A stretch of 64,000 nucleotides of DNA from Gordionus sp. m RMFG-2023. Its lineage: Eukaryota > Nematomorpha > Gordioida > Chordodea > Parachordodidae. Of the stretch, positions 47,140-58,509 are shown piece by piece (position 1 is the first letter of the stretch; the number at the start of each line of letters is the position of its first letter). A model generated the notes under the pieces. It saw only the letters and a list, made by a program, of their open reading frames with translations, was not told the DNA's origin and made no database searches. The stretch lies in the NCBI RefSeq assembly GCF_954871325.1, contig NC_088775.1:67061561-67125560 (forward strand), read 5' to 3'. The position numbers were made by a program, and so were the translations under genes.

Positions 47140-48402
47140 AGGAGTTAGAAGAGCCAATTATTTGCTATTACTGAAATATCACAATGGCCATAAAGAAATA
47201 TTTCCTCAGAAGCAAGAAAATGATTGGATACAATGCTTATTCCAAATTTTATTTCTCATTAGAATGTATTATTTAATTGTACAATTATTTTAAGTATTAC
47301 TTTTCAAAAACATGAGATTGACTTGATTAAGAAAATGAGAATAGCGGAGAGTATTTTATCAGAACTCAAGGAAATTAGGGCTAATGTTGATGAAGAATTT
47401 CATATTTTATATTTTATTGTTGAGTCAAAAGCAGAGCTATACGTGTTTAATATTTGTCTCCCTCGACTTGTAGCAAGGCAAGCTCATCGTTAAAACATTA
47501 ATATAGGATCAGTAGAAGAGTATATCTTAAATCAGATACATTTATAACCCAAATAAATGAATTTTTAATTCATCATGCAGCACTTACTAAGCTGTAAATA
47601 ACTTCCACAAAAGCCTTCCCAACCTTTTTCAGATGGTGATAGAAAAAAAAAATATTTGTTAGATTTTTATTATGAATATGTTAAAGTATATCCAGCTGAA
47701 TTACTATGTTTATGAGATTAACTATGGTTAATATAATCCCAAAAAATGTTGTGGATGCTCTGCATTATTTCAAACACATTTTAGATTAAATTCCCAATGT
47801 ATTAAAAGGGTTTATAAACTCTTCCCATTAATAAACTAATGAGAGAACATTATCTTTTTTAAGAAGAATAACAGAGGCCTTGAGAAGTACCATTTGCAGG
47901 GCACGGCCCGGATTTTTTTTAAAGATTTTTTACGGCCTGGCCTAGGTTTTTTTTTAAAAATTTCAGGCCCGGCCGGCTTTTTAAAAAAAAATATTTAGGC
48001 CCGATTCGGCTTTTTTTAAAAAAATTTAGGCCCGACCCGGATTTTTTTAAAATAAATTATATTTATTTTTGATTTTTATAGCTAATAATAACGATTTCAA
48101 ATTTAGGCTGTTTTAAAAAATACAGCCCGGATTGGGTGTTTTTTTTAAATAATTCAGACCCGGCTTGGGTGTTTTTTAAAAAAAATTCGGGCCCGGCCCG
48201 GGTATATTTAAAAAAATTAAAATAATGTCCGGCCTGGGGGCCGGGCCTGCAGATCTCTGAAAAACATACCAAGAAGTACAACATCTGAAAGTAGATTGAA
48301 AGATTTGGATCTTTTGAATATTCATAGGCATTTGACGACAAGCAAGGATGAGATAATTGAAAAATTAGCTCAACCACAACGAAGATTGGATTTTACATTG
48401 TA
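47140..48402 (+). pseudogene. hAT transposase C-terminal remnant (MYM/TTF type)
   Basis: Plus-strand pieces include IDLIKKMRIAESILSELKEI (47320-47380) and CLPRLVARQAHR followed by SVEEYI (47460-47525), which is the typical hAT ZMYM-group transition. Near 47840 is TNERTLSFLRRITEALRST, then after a 381-bp insertion TSESRLKDLDLLNIHRHL and LAQPQRRLDFTL with a TAA at 48400. This last part is the C-terminal dimerisation domain. Stops are scattered in 47500-47850. It lies directly downstream of the OTU block in the same orientation; whether the two were ever one unit is open. Confidence 0.75.
47891..48271. mobile_element. GGGCC-type short hAT inside an older hAT
   Basis: A 381-bp insert rich in GGCCC/GGGCC between poly-T runs splits the hAT C-terminal domain. 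It starts CATTTGCAGGGCACGGCCCG and ends near CGGGCCTGCAGATCTCTG plus about 13 bases. It is flanked by AGAAGTAC at 47883-47890 and 48272-48279, an 8-bp duplication. The host hAT reading frame (EALRST...TSESRL) continues across the insertion if one copy of the duplication is counted, which fixes the borders well. Confidence 0.85.
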
Positions 48403-48409
48403 AATTTAT

Positions 48410-51230
48410 AACATACAAAATGCAATTATTCCTAAGAAACATTGTAAAGGCTCAAAAAATTCAAATTTCTATTTTGGGTCATTTAAGTGATTCTTTACAT
48501 ATAATTTTTTATAATTCACATTAATTTAAATTGTGTATTAGAAATAGTTATTAGTCCTAATAAATTTATGCTTGATATTTTAAAAAAACAATAATATTTC
48601 TTAAAAAATTTTATTATCCCCCCCCCCTAGACCAAATTCCTGCCTAAGCCCCTGGAATGGACTAATAAGAAAAAATTTATAGGCCTAACTAAATCAACAA
48701 TTCTTGAAAAAGAAAATATAAACAACCAATCCAAATCATAAAACTATATGGTGGCTAGAGCTTCCTCTTAGATGACATGATGGAAGCTAGATAAGTAATC
48801 GATAAAATTTTTGTGAGATATTAAATTTCTAAAAGATTATCTTCCATTTTTAATGACATATAAACGACTACACAGTTGACCATTATTGCTTATCTAAAAT
48901 ATGCAAACATATGCTCTCAGCACCTATAGTAATAATCTTAAATTACATAGTCACACAAATAATAGATGCTGATTAATTTGCAGTCACAACCATGAAACCC
49001 ACGATGGTATGGTAACCCATATCAGAATTTATTATGTTGGATAAATTGATAAAACAAAAACAGTAAACATCTTTAGAAGAAATTATGCAAATATATTGAA
49101 GTTTTGAGTATTTACACGGCAAGGATGCCATATTAGAAATGAAACATTTTGTAACTATAAAATAAGAACCAGAGTGATATGATAAAAGTAATTAAGATTT
49201 TATATATTATTGTCGCACCACCTCTAGTTGGTATATTATATCTTAAAATAATAATAGATTGTAATAATATCAAAAATATATTCGTATTAAAAATTTAACT
49301 CAAAACTGTTTTTCAAAGAAGAAAAAAATAGCTTTACTAAAAACATATAAAAAAAGAGTAAAGATATCTAATTTATTACATCCATTGTGGGATGAATAAT
49401 AAGAAGTTTAATTTTAATAATATATTTAATAAATAGATGGTATCAAAAGTATTTACTATTAAAATTTTAGAATTATTAACTGTAATATATTATAACTGCC
49501 AAATATGTCTGTAAAAGTGGTATTTTACCTAATATTTCATAACCAATTATAAATAATAGGGGATTATAAACTATATGTCTACTTATTTTTATAAAGAAAT
49601 CTCTTATACTTATAATTACCTTGAAAGCATGGTAATTAAATTTAATAATGAATAATATAGTTGATTAGTGATTTTAAACTCGGCTAATTATAATATTAAA
49701 TTTGTTAATTTTCAATTAATAAATGACTATATTTATTTAATTAGGATTATATAATAATTTAAATAATAAAAGTCAATTAAGCTTAAACTGTTAATGCTAA
49801 ATTAATATTTAGTGAGTGATATTAATATTATATTTTTAAGACAGAATTTGATTGCAAGCTTACTGAGTGAACATATAATTTATATGTATAATCTTATCTA
49901 ATAATTAAAATAGTATTCATTTAATAAAAAATTAGATAGCTTTATTAATTTTTAAATAATAAAATTAAATCTATAATAGAATTATAAAAGAAATCGTTCA
50001 GGGGCAATTAAAAAAAATTATTTTTAGTTCAAGGGGATATTAAGGAGCTAAAAAAAAATTTTTCAGGGGTTATTCAAATTTTTCAGGGGCTCGAGCCCCT
50101 GTGCGCCCCCTCCTAGCGACGCCATTGGTTATAATAAAATGTTTATGTAATTATAAATCGGTTACAAAAATAAAAGAAAATTATCCTAATAAAAATTTTA
50201 AATGCCAAAATTATAAAAATAATCATACATAATAATTATTATTATTGTGACAAAGACAATTATTATAATAGAAATCAATATAATAAATCGAATAATAAAA
50301 ATTATTATGGAAATAGAAAATTAGATAACAAATAATGATAAAGAAACACATAACAATAAAAGAAATGATCATTATAATTATAAATTTCATAATAATAAAA
50401 ACTTGAAAAATATTGGATTAGTACCAAATTTTCAAATTGAAATAGATTCTTATAAATTATAAGAGATAAATTGTATGATAAAATTTGAAGAAATATATGA
50501 TTAAAGAAAATAATAAAATAAACATTAAAGAAAATAATAAAATAAACATTATAAAATAAACATTAAAGCAAATAAAAAAATAAAAACTTTTATAAATAAT
50601 AAAAAATTTTAAAAAACTTTGAAAATAAAGAAACGTAAAACAAATATTATAAAGAGAGACAAGGTAATTTAATATATTGATGTTAAAAAAGTTTTTAAGA
50701 ATGTGATATGGAGATCGTTTATTAAAAATGGAAGGCGAAATAATTTTTATAAAGAACAATTTGAAGATAAATTATGATATGAAGAAATTGTTTAAATTGA
50801 AAAATAAGGGAGTAAAATTCAAAAATTTAAAAATGAAAATAATTGAAATTTAATAAAAATAAAAAAATATTATATAAATCGCGACAATTCAAAATATTCT
50901 ATGATTCAATATTCCAATTATTATTATTCTATGAATGATTCCGATAAATTATTTATTCTATTATTATTTCCATTATTCCAAAATTATTTTATTCGAGATA
51001 AATTGATCATAATAATAATTACGAACAATGATAACTAAATATAAATGATAATAAATAACGAGATGAACAAGCTAATGGGATGATGATGACCAAACGAATG
51101 ATTAGACGATCAGGATAACAAGCTACGAACAAACCAAAGAAAAAGATATGACTGAGGCTAAACAACAAACATAATATCAAATGAAATCTTACAACAAAGC
51201 ATAAAAATTTTTAAAGGGGGAAGAAGGGGT
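48410..51230. other. Non-coding AT-rich stretch
   Basis: No gene is seen. Near 48619 a C-run is followed by CTAGACC. At 50080-50127, GGGGCTCGAGCCCC is followed by CCCCCTCCTAGCGACGCCATTG, which looks like the right end of a CAGTGGCGTAGC-type DNA transposon. 50140-51080 is low-complexity A/T with many TAATAAT runs. Confidence 0.35.
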
Positions 51231-51639
51231 ATGACTAAATACTGCATTGTGCATTGCTAGAAAGCAATTATTCATAATGAATCAAAATTTGATTATATAA
51301 TATTTTTTTTAAAATAATTTTCATAAATATTTATTTAATGTACATAAATTAATTTTTTATTAAGTAAAAAATTGAGATTAAATATCAAATAATTTATAAT
51401 TCTATTTTTACGTTATAATATTGAAAAAAAAATTTATTTAACAACTTAAATTTTATTTTTCAATTGCAAAATTTAACAAATATATATCCATAAGAGGGTG
51501 TTAAATGCATAAATATAAAAATATATTATTAGGAAACCAGAATAATTATTGGATAGCGCTTTTTTTATATTTGGGTGTAAATACATGTGAAAAACCTAAA
51601 AAAAATTTAAAAAATATAGGTTTCTTTGACATTTAATTA

Positions 51640-52745
51640 ATGAGTAAGTTTAGAATCGAAAAATAGTAGAAAATTTGTAAGGCACATATTGCTGGCGTTA
51701 TTGATCAAAATCTCTTCATTTTTGGTTTATACTTGTATATTCAGGTGTTAAACATTATCCTAAAAAATATTTTGAAATATTATAATTTGATCGAATGCCG
51801 AGCTCAAAACCGACCACTTACTAAATATTCGATCGACCAAATTTGGTATTAATATTATATGGAAAATGATCATTTTCGGTTTATTTATCTATAAATAGGT
51901 GTAAATTGTTATCCCGAATTTTAAAAATATTATGATTTGACAGATAACCGATTTGAAACCGGCCAATGACTAAATACTGCATTGCTGGCGTTATCTATGT
52001 AAAACTTTTTATTTCTGGTTTATACGTGTACAATAACGTGTTAAGCATTATCCTAAATAATTTTTTGAAAATATAATGATTTGACCGAATGGCGAGCTCA
52101 AAACCGACTACTTATTAAATATTCGATCGACCAAATTTGGTAGTAATATTATTTCTAAAATGTTAATTTTTGGTTTATTTATCTATAAATAAGTGTAAAA
52201 CATTATCCAAAGAAATATTTTTAAAATATCGTAATTTGACCGATAACCGATTTGAAACCGAAATACTGCATTGCTGACGTTATCCATGGTAAATTATTCA
52301 TTTTAGGTTTATACGTGTACAATAACGTGCTAAGCATTATCCTAATAAATATTTTGAAAATATTGTGATTTGATCGAATGCCGAGCTCAAAACCGAACAC
52401 TTATTAAATATTCGATTGACCAAATTTGGTAGTAATATTAATTGGAAAAAGTTCATTTTTGGTTTATATATCTATAAATACGTGTAAATGAGTATCCCAA
52501 AAAATATTTTTAAAATATCGTGACTGGACCGATAACCGATTTGAAACCGGGCCAATAACTAAATACTGCATCGTTGGCGTTATTCAAAAAAAAATTCTTT
52601 ATTTTTGGTTCAAGGTATTAAGAATTATCCTAAAAAATATTTTGAAAATTTCATGATTGACCGAATGCCGTTCTCAAAATCTCAAAACCGACCACTTACT
52701 AAATATTCGATCAAATTTGATATTAATATTAATTAAAAAGTTCAT
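51640..52745. repeat. Dimeric satellite array
   Basis: Tandem units of about 295 bp, each made of two related halves of about 148 bp. Half A holds GACCGAATGCCGAGCTCAAA; half B holds GACCGATAACCGATTTGAAA. Both share a core like TTTTTGGTTTAT...CATTATCC...AATATTTT. A halves lie near 51790, 52080, 52380 and 52660. B halves lie near 51945, 52240 and 52535. The phrase AAATACTGCATTGCTGGCGTTAT recurs at each dimer border (51970, 52262, 52560). A weaker match to that phrase at 51235 suggests the array once began earlier. Confidence 0.85.
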
Positions 52746-53180
52746 TTTTGTTTAGTTCGACGAAAGTTAAATCTAACCGAAGGCAATAAAACGGTAGGAT
52801 CGAACGAACTCGTGGACAATGAGGAACGCTCCCCTGACCCGGATGAACGTGTCTTACCTCCCTCGCAATAACATACTCATTAATACTTGATAGCCTTTAA
52901 CACTAATACATTATATAATAGCAATCATAAATTGATATAGTACACATATTTTTGTAAATAAAGCACCAATATAGGGGGGTAATAGTCCGCCAAACCCAAA
53001 TACTTAATTTAATAAGCGCCGATAAGCCCTTATTTATGATCGATAATCTATTTGCTAAGCATTGTTAAGTCGATAGACTTCCCTTGTCTTAGGGTCGGAA
53101 ACTTATTAAGGATACCCTCTCGGGTGAGCAGAAATAAAGTCCTATGCATATAAATGCCAACACAAGGTTATAAAATTACT
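52746..53180. other. Unrecognised higher-GC segment
   Basis: This stretch follows the satellite and has more G and C than its neighbours (for example GGAACGCTCCCCTGACCCGG and TAGGGTCGGAAACTTATTAAGG). It shares no unit with the satellite and has no long open frame. It includes an AATAAAG near 53134. It might be part of a terminal repeat or an RNA-derived segment; I cannot identify it. Confidence 0.3.
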
Positions 53181-53199
53181 TTTTATCAAACTTGAATTA

Positions 53200-54060
53200 A
53201 TAATCTTCTTAACTCATCAGGGATACCCTTAAAAATTTCCAACCAATTTGTAATAAGCAATGTTTTATATATTTGTTGCTTGCAAATCTCAAAAATTACG
53301 CTTTCGCCTCAACAATCACATAAATATCTTTCAATTCTTAGTTGATATTATCTTTTCTAAATTGCAATATAATGATAATAGTGATTTTTACTTCAGTCAA
53401 ATCCTTATCAATTTTTTGAAAAATATTGTATTTGCGTAAATAATTTTTCATAAGTTCAAATTCAATTAAAAATCGGTCGTCGTATCGAATCTAATGTATC
53501 AGCTATAGTTAAAAATCTCGTTAAGTCCTTCCCTTCTGATTTTTCTTCAATGGTCCTCAAAATAGACTCTTCTAGATCCAAATATGAGGTAACAGCCTGA
53601 TATCGAAGCCTCCATTTTGTTGGGCATACTTTGCAGTATCTCCCTGTAGCACAAGAAGCTAAAAAAAATTCTATTCACTAAATATTATCTATTTGGATAT
53701 CTAACCATTTTATACAATCTATAGATTTTTCCTAATCATAGTATTAATAGAGACAAATTAATTACCAATTTATTATTATTTCTTTTCCACATATCGAAAC
53801 ATTTTTGATTATAATAGATAGCTGTCACACATAACCTGTCAATATACAATATAAAAAAACTTTATGTATCCCTAATAAGAAAAAGAAGATGGATGGCCAC
53901 TGCCAGAATCTTACAAAATTACGACTAATATTATTTAGTAGTTGCAAAATAATATAATATATATTTTTCAATATTAGAGATTAAAATACCTAATGTGATA
54001 TCAAACTCAAATTTCATAGGAAGTACATCAACTAAAATGCCAAAGTATATTTTAGAATTC
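53200..54060 (-). pseudogene. Unrecognised coding-like patches, possibly hAT
   Basis: Minus-strand patches have splice-like borders. 54000-54058 gives IYFGILVDVLPMKFEFDIT before a GTATTT donor-like site. 53765-53835 gives an open stretch with YYNQKCFDMWKRN. 53467-53660 follows a TTTTTTTAG acceptor-like site and gives CATGRYCKVCPTKWRLRYQ ... SEGKDLTRFLTIADTL, to a TGA. The CPTKW...RYQAV wording and weak coding-like continuation below 53467 recall the middle of MYM-type hAT transposases, so a decayed hAT is one reading. A small host gene is the other. Exons do not all join in phase. Confidence 0.35.
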
Positions 54061-54144
54061 AGCATAATCATATTTTATATCATCTTTTTTTTTGTTAAAT
54101 AATATAATGATCTTTTTAATTACATAAATATAAAATTATTTTAG

Positions 54145-54318
54145 AATAAAATCATCCCAGCAAAATATTAGTAATAGTGGAGAAGAAGATAAGGAGCATC
54201 CTTCTAATTTTGAATGTAATATATGTCTAGAAACAGCAAAAGATGCCGTTATAAGTATGTGTGGTCATTTATTTTGCTGGCCATGCCTCTATCAATGGTT
54301 TGAAACTAAACCATTCAA
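54145..54318 (+). CDS. RNF185: RNF185/RNF5-type E3 ligase, RING exon
   Basis: The acceptor ATTATTTTAG is followed by 174 nt encoding a Ser/Asn/Glu-rich linker and then [20 protein letters not shown] and [16 protein letters not shown]. This is the RING-HC finger of RNF185/RNF5, with cysteines in C-x2-C, CGH and C-x2-C. The exon ends CCATTCAA|GTAATA, splitting a codon in the phase that fits the exon at 62823. The last two zinc ligands (CPVC) are in that next exon. The first exon with the start codon was not found; it should lie upstream, and the exon's first base is the third position of a split codon. RNF185/RNF5 are ER and mitochondrial membrane ubiquitin ligases acting in protein quality control. 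Confidence 0.9.
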
Positions 54319-55470
54319 GTAATATATATGTTTTAATATTGGTTTGTAAAATAAATTAAATCAACATTTTTGAATAAATGGATGCTTCTTTAAATGCTCA
54401 TTATTACCACCATTTCTGATGTACATGCGTCTTTAATGCATAATATTGATTGCTAAAATATAAAAATGCATACTAAAAAACAAATATTTTTTATCTAAGG
54501 CTAAGGCTACATAGAGTGTATTGTTAAAAGATAGCAAGCCAAAAATTATGTATTGCAAAATAATTTTTCCAATAATTTTGCTACTTCTGTATTTATATAC
54601 ATTAAAATTTTTATTATCTGTTTAATATTTATAGAGCATTAAACCGGCCTTGAGCTAGGCTTGGGGAAAAAAAAATTGGGCAATGCTCTTTCTTGAAATT
54701 TTTAATTTAATTCAGGCTAATAGAAAATAATGTTTTTTAATTTGTATAAAATAAAAGATAATTATAATTTTGGATTTAGACAAAGCTATTAGTAATTTTT
54801 AGGTGTTTCATTAAAAAATTTTTAAATAAAAGTCTTGAGACCTAAAATTTGTGCTTCTAATCAAACCGGAAACTGTCACTGGGTTTGGGAGGGCAATGGC
54901 AAAGCCAGAATTTTCAAATGAGGGGAGGTTTAAAATTTTTTTGGTGGTTTTGCCCCCAAATCCCATTTACCTGGCCTTTGGTGGGTTCCCTACTATAAAT
55001 AATCCTTACATATTATTGATTTTTTGGTGGATTTTATATAATCTCCATTTAAGTTGGCTGAACAACCCTAAATTCTAAAATATGCAATATTTTGAGATTT
55101 ATTAATGCTTGACTTAAACCAATATAATAGCCAATATGAAGGAAAAAAATATTAGTAACAAGATTTTGGCCAACCTTAACCCTGAATATATTTTTGCCAA
55201 ACTACATTTTTTCTTTATCTTGATACTATAGATAATCTCTGGTTCACTTTTTTAAAAAATTTTTTAAATTTCTTAGAAGATGAACGGTATATGTAATAAA
55301 ATACACATTATGCAATTAAAGGATACAAATTACAATTTTTTCCACTATAATTTTTAATATAATATAAACTGTATATTTATAAAATTTTATGTAAACATAA
55401 CAAATATTATGATTTGAACATTTTAATTATAATGAAAATCTATAAAACAATTATTTTTGGATGTAAAATA
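54319..55470. other. RNF185 intron, non-coding part
   Basis: No coding sequence is recognised. The stretch 54640-55080 reads like an older insertion but shows no ends. Confidence 0.35.
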
Positions 55471-55474
55471 TAAA

Positions 55475-55705
55475 TATACGCCACATTTCTGACAAGCTTC
55501 TTTTGTTCTAAATAAGCAACCTCACAATTCAAAACTTTCCTCCTTATCTTTATATTTGGGCAAATAAGACATTAGGTTTTTTCTAACCTCTTTTGGCAGG
55601 TCTCTCTTACATTTTTCAAGAATACCAGTTTGAACTGATTTGTATTTTGGCATAGTGTTTAAAATGTCTTTGCCATATTTACAAAGGACTTCTTCCACTG
55701 AAATT
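55475..55705 (-). pseudogene. Unidentified coding-like fragment
   Basis: The minus strand is open for about 60 codons with EEVLCKYGKDILNTMPKYKS and EKCKRDLPKEVRKNLMSYLP, then a stop. In the next block comes a Cys pair (ACQKCG). Lys- and Pro-rich wording of this kind occurs in transposon proteins, but I cannot name the family. It lies in the RNF185 intron, opposite in strand to RNF185. Confidence 0.3.
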
Positions 55706-55970
55706 TTGAAATTATATAAGCTAAATTGATCCTTGCATGCTATGATATACTTTTACAATCATGTCTATATAACAGCCATGAATTTATGAGCAAGTAAAAT
55801 ATATTAAATAGAATTCTATGATACCATTTTCTTGATTTAATATGAATTCTATATTAAAGAATCCATGAGATCTACACCTCCCATGAATTTATTATAAATT
55901 TTAATGATATTTTTACATTTTATCCTTTATTTCTATCGTATTTTTAACAATTGATTAAAGGATGTGCACC

Positions 55971-56165
55971 TAGAGGACTGCAAAGTAGTTTTTTGCAACC
56001 TGAGCCTGACCCAAGTCCCAATTTAAATTTTTTTTCGCCCGAGCCCGACCCGAGCACACATTTTTTAGTCCAACCCGACCCCTACCCAAATAAAATTTTG
56101 CAATTTGAGTTTGAATATTATAATAGCCAAAAAAAATTGTGTATTTATTCATCGCCACCTTAAAT
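55971..56165. mobile_element. GGGCC-type hAT end
   Basis: It starts TAGAGGACTGCAAAGTAG and is followed by CCTGAGCCTGACCC, CGCCCGAGCCCGACCCGAGC and similar motifs. The end and motifs match the short GGGCC-type elements. It may be the left end of the hAT whose transposase starts at 56440, which would make that hAT the source family, but the right end was not established. Confidence 0.45.
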
Positions 56166-56439
56166 AAAAGTTTATTTGACGGCCATAATCTATTCAAGAT
56201 ATATATTAAGTTGCATTTTATTTAATTTGTAAAAAATATTATAAAAAGATTAATATACAAGCGAATTTAAAAATTATAGCAATTATATAAAAATACAATA
56301 AAAGCATCATTTATGTTGAATATAGATGATAATGATATAAAAGTTAATAAATATATAAAAAATATAATGAACATATTATATTATATTAACATATCAATAT
56401 CATTATCAAAAGTATCACAAAGTGAATAATTATGATATA

Positions 56440-58507
56440 TAAATAAAGAGGTGTCCAGTTTATCTGGCTTTAAATAAGTCCTTTTATCTTCAAAGGCCCT
56501 ACCAGCAGCTGAGAACACTCTTTCACTGCTAGCAGACGAAGCAGGGATAGCTAGGAATTTAAGAGATAAAATACTTAAATTTGGAAACTCATTATTGTTT
56601 GTTGTCCACCAATTTAAAATATTATCATCTTCTATTCATAATTTAGGATCTAGGTATTTTTTTAAGCTTGTCAGCTTCGGCGCTAGCATCAGAAAACGCA
56701 TTGTCAGCCTCCCATAGAGACAAATCCAAAAACGTATCTACCTCAGTATTTTCTTAAGAAAAAAATATTCATAATATGATAATAATATTAAAAGATATAT
56801 ATTTACTTTATTTTTTTTAATAAATAATTTTATTATTAATTTAATAAACTACTCTATCAGTTGAGCAGGAGCTAGATGGTGAGTTGATATTTATAGACTT
56901 TTGCTTGATAAGATCTCTGTTAATTTTCTCTGCATTCATCAACGTGTTAATATGTTGACACAAATCTTTATAATGTTCTCGGGATAACATTTTCATAACC
57001 CGAAATTTTGGGAACAAAAACGTCGAAATTTGGTGGAATATATCTATTTGAAATTTATCCACGAATATTTTTTGGCATCTTTACGATAGCTGGTTTAGCT
57101 GAGAGTTTAAGCTAGGATGCGCTAAAAAACTCAATATTTTATGATAACACTATATAACTTTGTGAATAGTGGGTTTTAAATCACTCAAGTTCATCACTCG
57201 CAATTTTAAAAGGCGTCAGAAACTTGATAAGATCCCTCATTATTTTAAAATCAATATTTTCTAGCCTAATCGACTCTCCTCTGGAATTGAGGATCTCCAA
57301 TATTTCATTAAATTGATTAAAAATCGATTCAATCATATTTAGCCTGCTATTCCAGCTAGTCTCAACACACATATGGAGAGTTTTATCGAGCTGATTAACT
57401 AATCTAATATTTAATGATATATTTTAATAAAAAGTTAATTTAACATACCCACTCTGTTTCATATAAGTTACTAAACTTTTACAATCAACAAAACATTGAT
57501 ATATCTCCGAACTTTGAGATTCAATATTTTTGTTATCGAAAGTATTCCTTAATACTGTATTTAAAAGATGAGAAGAATTATTTAATCTTTTATGATTTTC
57601 AAAAGTTTTAATCATATTTGCCTCTTGGTCGGTAATGATTGGAATTTCCGATTTATATGCCCTGCTATATCTTGATATAAAGAATACATGGATTTTATAA
57701 ATATTTTTAATGAAATCAATACCCAACAAGGTAAAATTTCTTATAATTTCCTTTTTAATATTTTCATCTGTCTTTTTTTCATCTTCAAACTTGCATGTAA
57801 ATAATACAACTTTATTAAGTTTCCAGGAATCATTTAAGAAATGAATTGTAAGAGTTACATAGGATACTTTCTTATAATCATCAGTCCAAAGGTCTGTGGT
57901 GGCTATAAAAAATAATAATAATTTAACCATATTTTCATAAATTTGTAACCAGCACATCAAATAATTTATTGCGTATACAACAGCAGTACCTATTAAATTT
58001 CTAGAAATTATCGTGGGATTTGGAATGATGCTTTTAACATCAATATTTGGCAAAATATTGGCAACAATCAACAAAGCCTTCCCCATGAATTGTATAAAAT
58101 GATCTCAAATCACGTCCACAAAACATAGTAATCACCTTTGTACACTCTTTTTATAATTTGGTACAATTTTTAAGTTTTTTGGGATCAGTACCAAAAAGGC
58201 TATTAATTGTTAATGGAGTCTTTTTACTCTCTATTGTATATACACATTTATGCCTTTTTAGTTGATTTGTGCCTAAAATAATTTAATAAGATCATATTTT
58301 ATGTATAAATATCTAACCTGTTGTAATTGAATTATATACATAAATAAATTTGCAAATAATGCAAATCACATAATTAAGTTTTTCTTTGTTTTCATCATAT
58401 ATAAATGAAAACTTTTTCCAGACATCAGATTTGCCATTGACATTTTCCTTTACTTCATACTTATTGGTCTTAATTTTTTCACCAATTTTTTTTAATTTGG
58501 CATCCAT
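56440..58507 (-). pseudogene. hAT transposase, broken, in RNF185 intron
   Basis: Minus-strand blocks in hAT order. 58313-58507: BED-like finger region (DVWKKFSFIYDENKEKL then CIICKF). 57424-58086: catalytic part with FFIATTDLWTDDYKKVSYVT, FLNDSWKLNKVVL and PIITDQEANMIKTFENHKR. 57181-57372: SWNSRLNMIESIFNQF. 56841-57062: FRVMKMLSREHYKDLC. 56460-56640: the C-terminal dimerisation domain with WWTTNNNEFPNLS and ASSASSERVFSAAGRA. Stops and frame changes separate the blocks, some of which could be small introns. The TDLW Asp and SERVFS motifs are preserved. It differs from the 14-17 kb hAT and is nearer the hobo/Hermes/zinc-finger-BED group. Confidence 0.85.
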
Positions 58508-58509
58508 TG

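Noticed and set aside
39620-48402. The two MYM-type hAT pieces (39.6 and 47.3 kb) as one element
   Set aside because: SLMAP exons on the opposite strand and the Ginger-like block lie between them.
50457-50759. Minus-strand Phe/Ile-rich frame of 100 codons
   Set aside because: Pure low-complexity A/T translation with no start context or family resemblance.
51640-52745. CRISPR-like array
   Set aside because: The repeated units are contiguous about 148-bp halves with no unique spacers, in eukaryotic DNA; it is a satellite.
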